Source of the DNA: Deinococcales bacterium
GTDB lineage: Bacteria > Deinococcota > Deinococci > Deinococcales > JAAFIG01
Direction: 5' to 3'
Length of the DNA: 64,000 bases
NCBI GenBank assembly: GCA_013298595.1
Contig: JAAFIG010000010.1
Span: forward strand, 69,260 to 133,259
Part shown: positions 9,372 through 17,819 of the stretch, piece after piece
Numbering within the stretch: position 1 is the stretch's first letter
Layout: each line of letters opens with the position of its first letter
Notes under the pieces: generated by a model
The model's input: only the letters and a program-made list of their open reading frames with translations
Told to the model about the DNA's origin: nothing
Database searches by the model: none
Translations under genes and position numbers: made by a program

Positions 9372-10226
9372 TCAAACAATGTTTTTGGCTTCTTCGGCAA
9401 AACTTGCCAGTACCGCAGCACCTAAAACCAAAACAGCACCTAAAATTGTTTCGATGCGCGGTGTTTCAGCAATTAGCCACCAAGCCAGAAACGCTGCAAA
9501 CACAGGTTCAAGAGTACTGATTAAACTGGCTCGAGAAGCCCCAATTCGGGCAATCGAGGCGTACAGCATGGGTAATGCCAGCAGTGTAGAAATTATTGCC
9601 ATGGCTGCTACCACACCCCAAGCTGATAAAGAATCTGGGATTCGGTTACTACCAAAAACAATGTTCCAAATAGCAAAACCAATTGCACTGCCAAGTGCCC
9701 CATGGGCTGTAAATGCCATAGGTGGAATATGGCGTTGTGTTTCTGTTGCTACCAAGTACGCGCCATACCCAATGCCTGCCAATGCCCCACAAATCACCCC
9801 AATCGGATTGGCATCTCGAGCACTGGGTAAACCAATAATCACCAGTAAACCAGCACTCGCAAAGGCAGTTGCCAGTAACTGCTTGGATGTTGGGCGTTTA
9901 CCTAAAAAAGCACGAATCACAATCACCGCAATGGGTGATAAATAAACCAACAAAGCAGCTGTAGCAGCTGATATTCGCTCGAGCGAGGCAAAATAAAGTG
10001 CAGTAAAAACAAAGTAGGCAAGTCCAAAAGCAATCATCCGCAAACGATCTATCCAGCGAAAACCTTTGCCGTAACCAACAACAAAAAGTACTAATGCTAC
10101 CAAACCAAAACGCCAAACCAATAAACTACTCGAGGCAAAACCGAGTTGTTGGGCAAATTTCCCCCAAATTCCAAGGGTTGAAAAGCACAATGCACTGGTT
10201 GCTGCAAGTAAAACGCCAAGCCACAT
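9372..10226 (-). CDS. EamA/DMT-superfamily transporter
   Basis: 284 aa with ten predicted membrane helices in two repeats of five, as in the EamA (DUF6) family of drug/metabolite exporters; substrate unknown. Typical features are the first-helix L-L-A-A-T-S-A-L-C-F-S segment and the fourth/ninth-helix pattern (A-A-L-L-V-Y-L-S-P; L-I-S-T-L-E-P-V-F). The start at 10226 is chosen because TAGTAT lies 5 bases upstream, the leaderless pattern of this window; an ATG at 10262 is an alternative. Single gene flanked by the rlmN operon and merR. Confidence 0.85.
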   Translation of the reverse strand: MWLGVLLAATSALCFSTLGIWGKFAQQLGFASSSLLVWRFGLVALVLFVVGYGKGFRWIDRLRMIAFGLAYFVFTALYFASLERISAATAALLVYLSPIAVIVIRAFLGKRPTSKQLLATAFASAGLLVIIGLPSARDANPIGVICGALAGIGYGAYLVATETQRHIPPMAFTAHGALGSAIGFAIWNIVFGSNRIPDSLSAWGVVAAMAIISTLLALPMLYASIARIGASRASLISTLEPVFAAFLAWWLIAETPRIETILGAVLVLGAAVLASFAEEAKNIV

Positions 10227-10353
10227 ACTGCATACTAACGTGTTTACCGTGATGCAATTCATATGCTTATTGGCTTATTAAAGGATTAAGGTTTTTTGCC
10301 CGAATCTGTTTTTCTGGTTGAGCAAATAAAACAATTTTCAACTCGAGAAAAAT

Positions 10354-10755
10354 CTAGGGTTGAAGTTCAGCAATATTATGTTCGCAATCTGCCAAAGTAG
10401 AACATTGACAAAGCATGCCTAATTGCAAAATTTGTTTCATTTCTTGCGCTCGAGCTATCAGCGCTTCGATTTCAAGCAATTTGGTGGTCGCCAGTTGTTG
10501 CCAACGAGTACTCGGTCGAGTTTCGAGAGGAAACTCATAGATCAGGGTTTTAATTTCCTCGAGTTGAAATCCGGCTCGTTGAGCAATTTGAATATACTTG
10601 ATTCGCCCAACAACACTGGGCAAATACCTGCGTTGACCACTTTGGCGTTGAGGGGCAACCAGCAAACCCAGTTGTTCATAATAACGCAGGGTTGCGGTGC
10701 TAACTTTGGCTTGAGCAGCAACTTGACCAATGCTGAGTGTATTTGATGGATTCAT
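10354..10755 (-). CDS. MerR-family metal-type transcriptional regulator
   Basis: 133 aa. N-terminal winged helix (S-I-G-Q-V-A-A-Q, then A-T-L-R-Y-Y-E-Q-L-G-L-L) is classic MerR. A dimerisation helix follows, and the C-terminus has three cysteines (C-Q-C near 116-118 and another ~7 residues later), as in metal- or thiol-sensing members. The start at 10755 has AGAGGA four bases upstream. It is divergent from 10834-11154, and the palindrome between them (10767-10786) is the expected operator, so it likely controls both itself and that gene. Hg(II), Cu(I) or another soft metal is a guess. Confidence 0.85.
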   Translation of the reverse strand: MNPSNTLSIGQVAAQAKVSTATLRYYEQLGLLVAPQRQSGQRRYLPSVVGRIKYIQIAQRAGFQLEEIKTLIYEFPLETRPSTRWQQLATTKLLEIEALIARAQEMKQILQLGMLCQCSTLADCEHNIAELQP

Positions 10756-10763
10756 GGTTCCTC

Positions 10764-10794
10764 TTGACTTCAAGTCAACTTGAAGTTCTAGGCT
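10764..10794 (+). promoter_or_regulatory. MerR-type promoter with long spacer and palindromic operator
   Basis: TTGACT (10764-10769) and TAGGCT (10789-10794) are 19 bp apart, the abnormally long spacer typical of MerR-activated promoters. Between them lies a perfect palindrome: ACTTCAAGT, CA, ACTTGAAGT at 10767-10786. It faces the gene at 10834. Confidence 0.88.
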
Positions 10795-10833
10795 TGGCAC
10801 TCGAGAGAACAACTCTCGAATAAGGAGTTTATT

Positions 10834-11154
10834 ATGCCATTAAACCCAGTCATTGCTTGTCAGCTTAACGCCCACACACCAGAACAACGAGCGCGTCACC
10901 GCGAATTGTTACAGCACATATTTGCTCATAAACTCAAATTACACGAACAAACGCATGGTTACATTTTCACCTTCAAAGCTGAATTGTCCTTAGCTTTGCA
11001 AATTACTGAGTACATCATGCTTGAGCATCTCTGTTGCCCTTTCTTGGCATTAACATTGCATCTCGAGCCAGACTTGGGTTTACAACTCGAGATCAAAGGG
11101 TCAGTCGAGGCAAAACCTCTGATTTGGTCGAATCTTCAAGCTGCAATGCAGTAA
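10834..11154 (+). CDS. Small CCPF-motif protein controlled by the MerR regulator
   Basis: 106 aa. An AAGGAG site precedes the ATG by seven bases. The protein has an M-L-E-H-L-C-C-P-F-L-A-L-T-L segment in its middle; similar short proteins with an E-C-C-P-F core are often found beside MerR regulators and metal-resistance genes (family recollection, not searched). Layout is helix, strand, helix with CC, then two strands. The vicinal cysteines could bind metal. No membrane segment, so not a MerT-type carrier. Expressed from the 19-bp-spacer promoter at 10764-10794. Confidence 0.7.
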   Translation: MPLNPVIACQLNAHTPEQRARHRELLQHIFAHKLKLHEQTHGYIFTFKAELSLALQITEYIMLEHLCCPFLALTLHLEPDLGLQLEIKGSVEAKPLIWSNLQAAMQ

Positions 11155-11250
11155 AGGCTTAGCTTGAACAAAAAATTGTCATCTTAAATCAGCTTTTTAT
11201 GCAGCCTAAAACGCCGACAGCAGTATATCTCTCGAGTTAAGATATACCTT

Positions 11251-11817
11251 ATGAAACCTTGGATTTACTACATCATTGGCGCTGCAATCCTGATTGCAGG
11301 AGCAGTTTTCGCTCGAGGTTTTTCGCAAGTCAGTGTTGGTACTGTGCAACGCAACCCAACCGATGCGGTGCGTTTCCCTGAAGTGCAAGGCTCGAATCTC
11401 GAGGGGCGCAAATTTAATCTACCAACTGATTTTGCCGGTAAACTCAACCTTGTAGCAATTGCTTTTTTTCAGAGCCACCAAACCCTTGTAGACTCTTGGT
11501 CGCCCGCTGTGACACGATTACTAGGCAAATACAACACCTTAAAATTCTATGAATTACCAACGCTTTCTAAGGAAAATAGTATCGCTCGAGCATTTATTGA
11601 TGGTGGCATGCGCGCAGGTATTGCCAGCAAAGCCACTCGAGAAATTACGATTACGTTGTACTTAGATCGGGCTGCGTTTATTAAAGCCATTGGTGAAACA
11701 TCCGATCAAACCCTAATAACACTATTGGTCAATCAAAAAGGCGATATTTTATGGCGTGGACGTGGTGCGTATAGCCAAGCTCAAGAAGAATTGCTCGAGA
11801 GAATACTCAAACAATAA
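11251..11817 (+). CDS. Membrane-anchored thioredoxin-fold protein, Atp10-like
   Basis: 188 aa. Residues 5-22 form one N-terminal membrane anchor; the rest is predicted outside the cytoplasm. From ~45 the order of strands and helices fits a redoxin fold, with F-I-D-G-G-M-R-A-G-I and R-E-I-T-I-T-L-Y-L-D segments reminiscent of the Atp10 family of ATP-synthase assembly proteins. The CxxC expected of an active thioredoxin is absent: there is no Cys pair at all, so redox activity is unlikely. No clear ribosome site; TAAGAT lies 7 bases before the ATG, fitting a leaderless start. Its stop nearly touches the convergent doxX stop at 11819. Confidence 0.6.
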   Translation: MKPWIYYIIGAAILIAGAVFARGFSQVSVGTVQRNPTDAVRFPEVQGSNLEGRKFNLPTDFAGKLNLVAIAFFQSHQTLVDSWSPAVTRLLGKYNTLKFYELPTLSKENSIARAFIDGGMRAGIASKATREITITLYLDRAAFIKAIGETSDQTLITLLVNQKGDILWRGRGAYSQAQEELLERILKQ

Positions 11818-11818
11818 C

Positions 11819-12202
11819 TTATGGCTCGAGTGTTTTAGCACTGCTTAGCAATACTCGGTATTCATTTTTATACGTCCAAAGCGTCACCAGATACGTTGCA
11901 AAGACAATAATGCCGATGGGGATACCACCCGCTTGTGGGTTTGCTAAATGAATCAACAAAATATTGAGTGTGATTGGCGCTAGTACCAATAGCGTTAGTG
12001 GTACAAAACGGTTTAATAACAAAGCCACGCCTGCAACCATAATGATCACACCAACCAGCGTCCACATATAGCCTGTTTGGTCTAAAGCATCAATCAGTGG
12101 TACCCGCCAGTTGCTGGCGGGAATTGTGAAGTGCATGATGCCACCTGTCAGCATCAGTAACCCCAGCATTGTTTGTATGCCTGCTCGAGTGGTGTTTTTC
12201 AT
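11819..12202 (-). CDS. DoxX-family membrane protein (second copy)
   Basis: 127 aa, four membrane helices. The L-N-I-L-L-I-H-L-A-N segment after A-P-I-T matches its neighbour (12205-12630), so the two genes are tandem paralogues. DoxX/DoxD proteins are small membrane proteins linked to quinone or oxidative-stress metabolism; the actual role is not known. It starts 2 bases after the stop of the upstream copy without its own clear ribosome site, implying translational coupling. Confidence 0.75.
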   Translation of the reverse strand: MKNTTRAGIQTMLGLLMLTGGIMHFTIPASNWRVPLIDALDQTGYMWTLVGVIIMVAGVALLLNRFVPLTLLVLAPITLNILLIHLANPQAGGIPIGIIVFATYLVTLWTYKNEYRVLLSSAKTLEP

Positions 12203-12204
12203 GG

Positions 12205-12630
12205 TTAGTAGCTGGTTTCTAAGATGGGGGTTTTATCAGCAAGGCTCGAGTTGGGTAAGAAAAGGCTCGAGTAATACCGACGGTATAACCATGCCAACAC
12301 CAGTTGCAATGCAACTATAAAAACTGCGATTCCAATACCATCTGGGGTTGCATGAGCAAGATGAAAAAACAAGATATTCAGGGTAATCGGAGCCAGTAAC
12401 ACCAGTGCCAGTGGGATAAACCGACCTGCTAAAATTGCGATGCCAGCCAGAAGTTCAATAATACCAATCATTTGCCATAAATAACCTGTATTGACCATTG
12501 CTGTAATAAATTGGCTGTTGTTCATCGCGCCTTCTTTAACATTGGTGATATGGGTAACAAAGCCGAGCACCATCAGTAAACCCAGCAGTATCCGAGCAGC
12601 CCACCAAACAATTTTTGTTGTTAATGTCAT
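12205..12630 (-). CDS. DoxX-family membrane protein (first copy)
   Basis: 141 aa, four membrane helices, with L-L-A-G-I-A-I-L-A-G-R-F and L-N-I-L-F-F-H-L-A-H signatures of DoxX-like proteins. GAGGAAA lies upstream of the ATG. A perfect palindrome at 12648-12671 contains TAGAAT on the coding strand, so promoter and operator overlap. Because a TetR gene lies directly upstream on the same strand, control of the pair by that repressor is likely. Confidence 0.78.
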   Translation of the reverse strand: MTLTTKIVWWAARILLGLLMVLGFVTHITNVKEGAMNNSQFITAMVNTGYLWQMIGIIELLAGIAILAGRFIPLALVLLAPITLNILFFHLAHATPDGIGIAVFIVALQLVLAWLYRRYYSSLFLPNSSLADKTPILETSY

Positions 12631-12647
12631 ATATTTTTCCTCAAACT

Positions 12648-12671
12648 ATTCTACTAACCGATTAGTAGAAT
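12648..12671 (-). promoter_or_regulatory. Palindromic operator overlapping the doxX promoter
   Basis: ATTCTACTAA, CCGA, TTAGTAGAAT: ten-base perfect arms around four bases. Read toward doxX the right arm supplies a TAGAAT -10 box. Size and symmetry fit a TetR-family dimer site; no T-run follows, arguing against a terminator. Confidence 0.7.
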
Positions 12672-12694
12672 TTTTGTAGTGAAAAACACATAAT

Positions 12695-13300
12695 CTATCC
12701 TCGAGCCATGCCGTGCCAAAACATTGCGAACATCTCTCGGTGTCCTGCTGCTGACAATCCGCCTTTTTCCATACCTCGCATAGATGAAACCAGCACACAA
12801 AAACCCAGAAACATGGAACTGGCAGCACTGACATTTTTTAACTGCACTTCTTGGCGCTCGAGTGCTAAAGCAAAAGCTTGTTTAATCGGACGGAACAACT
12901 TCTCGGTACACACTTGCTGCAATTGGACTTGTTGCTCTGGCAGTAAATACTGCTGCTCGGAACGCAAAAACCGAAACGCATCAAACATCGGTTGTGCCGA
13001 TAATGCCCACGATAACGCTAAAAACTGGGCTTCACTCGAGTTCTTCGGTTTTGCAAAATGCTCGGTAATAATACCACCGTAGCGTGCAAGCATCGTCTCG
13101 AGCATAGCAACAAACAAAGCTTGTTTATTGGCAAAATGGTAAAACAAAGCAGCTTTGGTCACACCCACTTGCTCGGCAACAGTTTGTAAATTAATCGCAT
13201 CGTAACCACCATGTGCATACAAACGCTCCGCCTCTAGCAATACTTGCAACCGAGTTTGCTCGCTGCGTTTTGGTGTTTTAACTAATGGCTTACTGGGCAT
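12695..13300 (-). CDS. TetR-family transcriptional regulator
   Basis: 201 aa. The N-terminal TetR helix-turn-helix is clear: R-L-Q-V-L-L-E-A-E-R-L-Y-A, then L-Q-T-V-A-E-Q-V-G-V-T-K-A-A-L-F-Y-H-F. The C-terminal ligand-binding half is helical and not assignable. The ATG at 13300 is preceded by TAATAT at six bases, fitting a leaderless mRNA. It ends 24 bp before the palindrome at 12648-12671, its probable target, and the two doxX genes follow. Confidence 0.88.
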   Translation of the reverse strand: MPSKPLVKTPKRSEQTRLQVLLEAERLYAHGGYDAINLQTVAEQVGVTKAALFYHFANKQALFVAMLETMLARYGGIITEHFAKPKNSSEAQFLALSWALSAQPMFDAFRFLRSEQQYLLPEQQVQLQQVCTEKLFRPIKQAFALALERQEVQLKNVSAASSMFLGFCVLVSSMRGMEKGGLSAAGHREMFAMFWHGMARG

Positions 13301-13554
13301 ATAGGTATATTACTTGATTCAAAAAATTCAGACAAACCGACACTGGTAAATTCTTTGCGATTTACATTGTCTATAACTATATGTAATTTCTATCTGGCAT
13401 TACTTTACAAAAATTGCAGTAAACTAGAAATCGCTGCATAACAGTTCAAAAGAAAAAATTTACAACCCACCATAGAAGCGTACCTCGTTTGTTTCAAGCC
13501 AAACAATTTCTGAAGGATTCACTACGAACCGTAAAAGCCAACACTGGAGGTTAT

Positions 13555-15594
13555 ATGTTACTTCGTTATGCCGAACCCAATAAAGAACGTTTAATGGCTC
13601 GCACCCAAGCAATTCTTGGCGACCGTGTATCTGCCAAAGACTTTGCCAGTATTATTGCTGGGGATCTCACAACCATCGAGGAATTACCACAACCATTGGC
13701 GCGTCGTGTGCTTGATTTAACCCTACCAGAACAAGGTTTAGAAGCTATTCAAGGCAAAACCATTGATTTCCTCGAGGTTGCCAATTTAGATTTAGCCCGA
13801 GCTGCCTCGAGAAGTGTGATGCGTATTCAAGTTGGGCAAAGTCTTGGTACTGGTTTTATGATCAGCCCAACATTGTTAATGACTAATCATCATGTGCTAC
13901 CAGATTTTATCTCTGCCAGTCGTGCCAAAATTCAATTTGATTACGAAAATGATATTCATGGCGCAATCCGCGAAATCACCGAATTTAACCTCGAGCCTAA
14001 CCGTTGCTTTTTAACCAGTCCGATAGACGAGCTTGATTACACCATTGTTGCTCTTGGTACTCGTTTTCGTGGTGAAAAAGAGTTAAGCGAATTTGGTTAT
14101 TTACCATTATCCGCTGCAGGCAATAAGCACGCAATTCATGAGTTCTTAAATATTATTCAGCATCCAGAAGGTTCGCCAAAAATGATTGCTCTGCGTGAAA
14201 ATCGAGTTTTTGGGCGCGGAAAAAAAGGCTTTACGCTGTATTATGGTGCAGATACTCTACCTGGCTCGAGTGGTAGCCCTGTGCTCAATGATGAGTACGA
14301 AGTGGTGGCATTGCATCATGCAGGCGCACCAATGAATGATAAGACTTTTGAAGATGGTCGGCAAGCTGCTAGTGGCAACGAAGGTATTCGCATTAGTGCA
14401 ATTATTGACCACTTACAAAACCAAATGCCAACACTTCCAAGCGAGGCTCGAGATTTATTGAATGCAATGATTCAAACCAAGTTTCGCGGACCGAGCTTGA
14501 TGTTTGACCCTCCTTTTGAAGCGTATGCGCGTAGTCAAAAAACTTCGCAATCAGAACAAGGGGTTTTAGAAGCTGACGGTAGTGTCCGTTGGACAATCCC
14601 TGTACATCTGAGTATTAAAGTTGGTGATATTGCAGCACCAAATAAGCCAGTCACAAAAGCCATATCTCAGCCCGCTATAATCCCCCAGCAACCTGCTGTG
14701 GCACAACTCGAGAATCGTCGTCCATTGCCTGATTATGAAACGCGCCAAGGGTACGACCCAATGTTCCTTGGTGTCGAATTGCCCTTACCAAAACCCTCTA
14801 AAGTCTTAACTAAACAATTGCTCAAAATTGCAGCGAACCAAGCCAGTATCGGTGATTTAATTGGTGCACCAAAAACCGTGCTGCATTATCATCATTACAG
14901 TTTAGCTATTCATCAAGCACGAAAATTGGCTTGTTTTACCATTGTCAATATAGATGGCAGCAGCCATGTTGCAATTAAACGCGACGAAGCATTTACTCCC
15001 AGTCAAACTGTACTCGAGGCACTTGAAGGAAACGATGTTTGGATCGACGATCCGCGCATCCCGATTGGTAGTGTAACCAATCAAAAGTGGTACTCGAGTA
15101 ACAGCCGTTTTTTTGATCGTGGGCATTTGGTGCGTCGTGAAGACCCAAATTGGGATCCAGCAGGCGACCGAGATTTTATTCTTAAATGCAACGATGATAC
15201 CTTTCATTTTACCAATTGCTCACCACAAATTTGGTTCTTTAACCAAAGAACCAATCATTGGTTAGGTATCGAAGATTATGTCCTCGGTACAGCTCGAGCC
15301 TTTCAAGCACCGATTACTGTTATTTCGGGTCCGATTTTTAAGCCCGACGACCCTGAAATTGATCGTATGCAAATTCCACAAACTTTTTTTAAAATCATGG
15401 CATTCATTGATAGCCAAACCAATCAATTAAGCCATCAAGCTTTTTTAGCTAGCCAAGAAGATTTAATGAATATGCAACGACCCGCTCGAGAATTATTTGA
15501 AGCTCGAGAGGCAAAAATTGTTTATCCTGAAGCATTTGAAGCAGATATTCAAGAGATTGAAGCTTTAACGGGTTTACATTTTTCACTTTCCTAA
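13555..15594 (+). CDS. Fusion of V8/trypsin-like serine protease and DNA/RNA non-specific endonuclease
   Basis: 679 aa. Start at 13555 (MLLRYAEPN) because GGAGG lies five bases before it; an upstream in-frame TTG lacks one. Residues ~1-80 are a helical N-terminal domain of unknown type. Residues ~85-290 are a trypsin-like protease: T-N-H-H-V-L (catalytic His ~113), D-Y-T-I-V-A-L (Asp ~161) and G-S-S-G-S-P-V (Ser ~239). A linker rich in P and Q follows. Residues ~415-679 are a NUC1/EndoG-type nuclease with D-R-G-H (521-524) and the metal-binding F-T-N-C-S-P-Q segment. All core residues look intact. No signal peptide, so it probably acts in the cytoplasm. Such pairing suggests a stress- or phage-activated effector, but this is inference. 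Its last 30 codons recur at 17907-18003. Confidence 0.85.
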   Translation: MLLRYAEPNKERLMARTQAILGDRVSAKDFASIIAGDLTTIEELPQPLARRVLDLTLPEQGLEAIQGKTIDFLEVANLDLARAASRSVMRIQVGQSLGTGFMISPTLLMTNHHVLPDFISASRAKIQFDYENDIHGAIREITEFNLEPNRCFLTSPIDELDYTIVALGTRFRGEKELSEFGYLPLSAAGNKHAIHEFLNIIQHPEGSPKMIALRENRVFGRGKKGFTLYYGADTLPGSSGSPVLNDEYEVVALHHAGAPMNDKTFEDGRQAASGNEGIRISAIIDHLQNQMPTLPSEARDLLNAMIQTKFRGPSLMFDPPFEAYARSQKTSQSEQGVLEADGSVRWTIPVHLSIKVGDIAAPNKPVTKAISQPAIIPQQPAVAQLENRRPLPDYETRQGYDPMFLGVELPLPKPSKVLTKQLLKIAANQASIGDLIGAPKTVLHYHHYSLAIHQARKLACFTIVNIDGSSHVAIKRDEAFTPSQTVLEALEGNDVWIDDPRIPIGSVTNQKWYSSNSRFFDRGHLVRREDPNWDPAGDRDFILKCNDDTFHFTNCSPQIWFFNQRTNHWLGIEDYVLGTARAFQAPITVISGPIFKPDDPEIDRMQIPQTFFKIMAFIDSQTNQLSHQAFLASQEDLMNMQRPARELFEAREAKIVYPEAFEADIQEIEALTGLHFSLS

Positions 15595-15600
15595 AAACAA

Positions 15601-15638
15601 AATTTCCACCTCGAGACAATTATCTCGAGGTGGAAATT
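15601..15638. terminator. Strong hairpin terminator between convergent genes
   Basis: Sixteen-base stem AATTTCCACCTCGAGA with its complement around CAATTA, then T-rich sequence on the + side and A-rich on the other. It ends the protease-nuclease gene and probably works both ways. The stem embeds CTCGAG on each arm. Confidence 0.88.
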
Positions 15639-15649
15639 TTTATACACTT

Positions 15650-15919
15650 TTACGATCTAGCCGCTACGCTGTTACTTCTAGCAATTCGTGGTGGCATATC
15701 CGTCGGTACGTCGTATTCGGGTAAATGCCCTCTGCCCCGAAAAACAATTAAGGTGATATATTCAAATTCGCCGCTGCGTTCCTTGATTTCGGCTGGGTCG
15801 CTATCGCGTGCCCCTCGAGAGTATTTGATTGCTGCTGCCAGTTTCATTTTTTTATTTTCGACTGGCTCGAGGTCTCGGCGTTTATAAAAATCGCCTTTGT
15901 ACCAAACACCAGCCTCGAG
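15650..15919 (-). pseudogene. 3' fragment of the 166-aa gene at 18060-18560
   Basis: The frame matches the last ~87 codons of the intact copy (from L-E-A-G-V-W-Y-K-G to the stop), with a handful of substitutions. It breaks at the CTCGAG that encodes the Leu-Glu pair; upstream there is no start before an in-frame stop. It is a remnant of the duplication, not an active gene. Confidence 0.85.
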
Positions 15920-15945
15920 TTTTAGCTTTGCTCGAGTAAAAACAG

Positions 15946-15979
15946 TTTAAGAAAAAGGCGTTACAGTCGGCGTAACAAA
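15946..15979. repeat. 34-bp direct repeat, copy 1
   Basis: TTTAAGAA, three variable bases region, then GGCGTTACAGT and GGCGTAACAAA. It recurs at 17820-17853 with three mismatches. The pair brackets the lipoprotein gene inside the larger 422-bp repeats. It contains a GTTAC/GTAAC inverted repeat. Confidence 0.85.
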
Positions 15980-16049
15980 TCTTTGTATACGTCTTTCAAA
16001 GCGTTCATTCTCCTTGAGCGGGTCAACCCGAGGGGTAAGCATTTTGGGC

Positions 16050-17777
16050 TTATGGCTTAGGCTTGAGAATAGCCGCTTCAAAGTTGTTATTGGACTGGGC
16101 TAAGATGTCGCCATTGTCATTGATTTTGAGAAGGAAGGCATTTTCATAACCAGAGCCAGTCACATCAATTTTCTTGGTTGCACCATTGGTGGTGTTGTAA
16201 ACGTAATACAACCTACCTTGAGGGTTTGCAGGATCATCTGTGTAAAATAGTATTTCACCATTGTTATTGACATCCATAACCTCAAAACCATTGGTATTGG
16301 CTAAAGGTTTGGGAATACTTGTAGCAGCTTGAGCGCCCGTCCAATACTTCCAATCAAAACTAAGTTTACCGTTGATGAACGCAGTTTCTTTGGCAGCAAT
16401 CAACTCATTATCATTGAATACCATTGCGTTGCCCTTCTGGTTTGCTGCAAATGGCGTATATGCACCATTTTTTGAGATGCCTTCACTCCATAAAACACTT
16501 CCAGAAGCATTGACACCTCGAGCGTAATTGAATGAGCTACCACTTGCCATGACTGTTGTGCTAACGCCATTGTTCCAAATAAATGCCGAATTTTTAGTAC
16601 CGAGGCTTGTTCCCAAAATTGTTCCATTGTCGTTCAGACCAACAAGAGATGCGCTGTTCGGGTCAACCAATCCAAAATCAACTTCTGTTACGGTAGAACC
16701 ATTGTAGTAGACAGGCTGATTTTTCCCATCTTTGGTGGCGTAAAACATCACTTGACCACTCGAGTTGATGATTTCGCTAAAGGCAAGAATTGAGCTTCTA
16801 CCGCGTAGTAAATTTCCAAAATCAGCACTTAACCCATTTGGAAAGATTATTTTCGTCAAAGAAGCTGGCGCACCAACATGGACATCTGCGTTCAAAGAAC
16901 CAACATTGCTCCGCGTTGCAATCATGACCTGTCCAGCGTTGTTAAACCCAAAAGGAACAACTTGTACTGCGCCTTGCGGAGCTGGAATTTTAACCACGTC
17001 ATAATTGGCTGTACCACCATTTGAACTTGTCACAGTCATACTCACGGAGTTCGAGGTGATACCACCAGCACTGGCAGTGATGTTGCTTGTGCCAGTCGCC
17101 GCACCCGTGACCACACCTGCACTCGAGACTGTTGCTTTGCCTGTATCGCTCGAGGTAAAGGTAAAGGTGGGTTGCGTAGCAAGGTTTGTACCGCTCGAGT
17201 CTTTAGCAATGGCACTGCAATTGCTGCTCGTACCAACAGCAATGCTGGTTGGGGTGCAAGTCAAAGCGATGCTCGGGAGCGTATCAGGAGGGGCAACGTT
17301 TGGAACCACCAAGCTATACGTACCAAATCCAGGAATGATGACTGTCAGAATGTTCGTGGCTGTATCAAAGGTGTACGAAATTGTGATCCAAGTGCTGCCA
17401 TTAAGTTGTAATACCACAACATCAGAGATAATCGCTTGAGGGCGCAAGTGACCCAGACCAAGCGCCGCGATTTCGCTTGGCTGGAGTTTGATTTTCAGGG
17501 CGGCAGGATTGGCGAAATTACCTGTGCCACCGCCAACTGTGAAAGTCTTTCCGAGAATAAATTTTTGATTACTCGGAGCGGCTGGCGGGTTGGTGGTCTC
17601 GGTGATGGTCACAACGGTGTCCTGAGTTAATGCCCCTGTTGGGAAGACCACGCTGGCAACTCCATTGCTCGAGGTGACTGTGCCACCATTTGTGCCAATC
17701 ACTGGTGTGGGGTTTGGTTGTGGACAAGCCACCAAAACTGCTGCAAGAACTGCGCTGAGGAACAACCGACGTTTCAT
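16050..17777 (-). CDS. Surface lipoprotein with ZU5-like, Ig-like (BIG2) and HAF-type repeat domains
   Basis: 575 aa; the start at 17777 has AAGGAGGG before it and gives a lipoprotein signal (A-V-L-V-A-C, Cys 18). Residues ~28-55 (G-G-T-V, then F-P-T-G-A-L) resemble a ZU5-type domain; ~150-250 is a BIG2 bacterial Ig-like domain with a T-F-T-S-S-D motif and A-T-G-T-S-N-I-T-A; ~270-575 has recurring F-N-N-A-G-Q-V / L-N-D-N-G-T-I / V-N-N-N-G-E-I units like HAF extracellular repeats. Predicted exported and lipid-anchored. It stands between two 34-bp direct repeats and two 422-bp repeats, so it was inserted into the protease-nuclease locus. CTCGAG is present but sparser than in neighbours. Confidence 0.75.
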   Translation of the reverse strand: MKRRLFLSAVLAAVLVACPQPNPTPVIGTNGGTVTSSNGVASVVFPTGALTQDTVVTITETTNPPAAPSNQKFILGKTFTVGGGTGNFANPAALKIKLQPSEIAALGLGHLRPQAIISDVVVLQLNGSTWITISYTFDTATNILTVIIPGFGTYSLVVPNVAPPDTLPSIALTCTPTSIAVGTSSNCSAIAKDSSGTNLATQPTFTFTSSDTGKATVSSAGVVTGAATGTSNITASAGGITSNSVSMTVTSSNGGTANYDVVKIPAPQGAVQVVPFGFNNAGQVMIATRSNVGSLNADVHVGAPASLTKIIFPNGLSADFGNLLRGRSSILAFSEIINSSGQVMFYATKDGKNQPVYYNGSTVTEVDFGLVDPNSASLVGLNDNGTILGTSLGTKNSAFIWNNGVSTTVMASGSSFNYARGVNASGSVLWSEGISKNGAYTPFAANQKGNAMVFNDNELIAAKETAFINGKLSFDWKYWTGAQAATSIPKPLANTNGFEVMDVNNNGEILFYTDDPANPQGRLYYVYNTTNGATKKIDVTGSGYENAFLLKINDNGDILAQSNNNFEAAILKPKP

Positions 17778-17819
17778 AAAACCCTCCTTGAAATACTCGA
17801 GTCTCGAGTTGGGAGGCAT

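Larger units (their letters stand above)
15498..15919. repeat. Long direct repeat, copy A (422 bp)
   Basis: Matches 17907-18329 at roughly 90 percent identity. It contains the last ~32 codons of the protease-nuclease gene, its terminator, and the last ~87 codons of a copy of the gene at 18060-18560. Left similarity begins four to five bases before a CTCGAG word; right similarity stops exactly at the end of another. Copies A and B flank the lipoprotein gene 16050-17777. Confidence 0.92.

Noticed and set aside
9280-9945. Long + strand open frame opposite the EamA gene
   Set aside because: Alanine/proline shadow of a membrane-protein gene with no ribosome site or promoter.
12648-12671. Terminator of tetR
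   Set aside because: Palindrome lacks a T-run and contains a -10 box for doxX, so an operator fits better.
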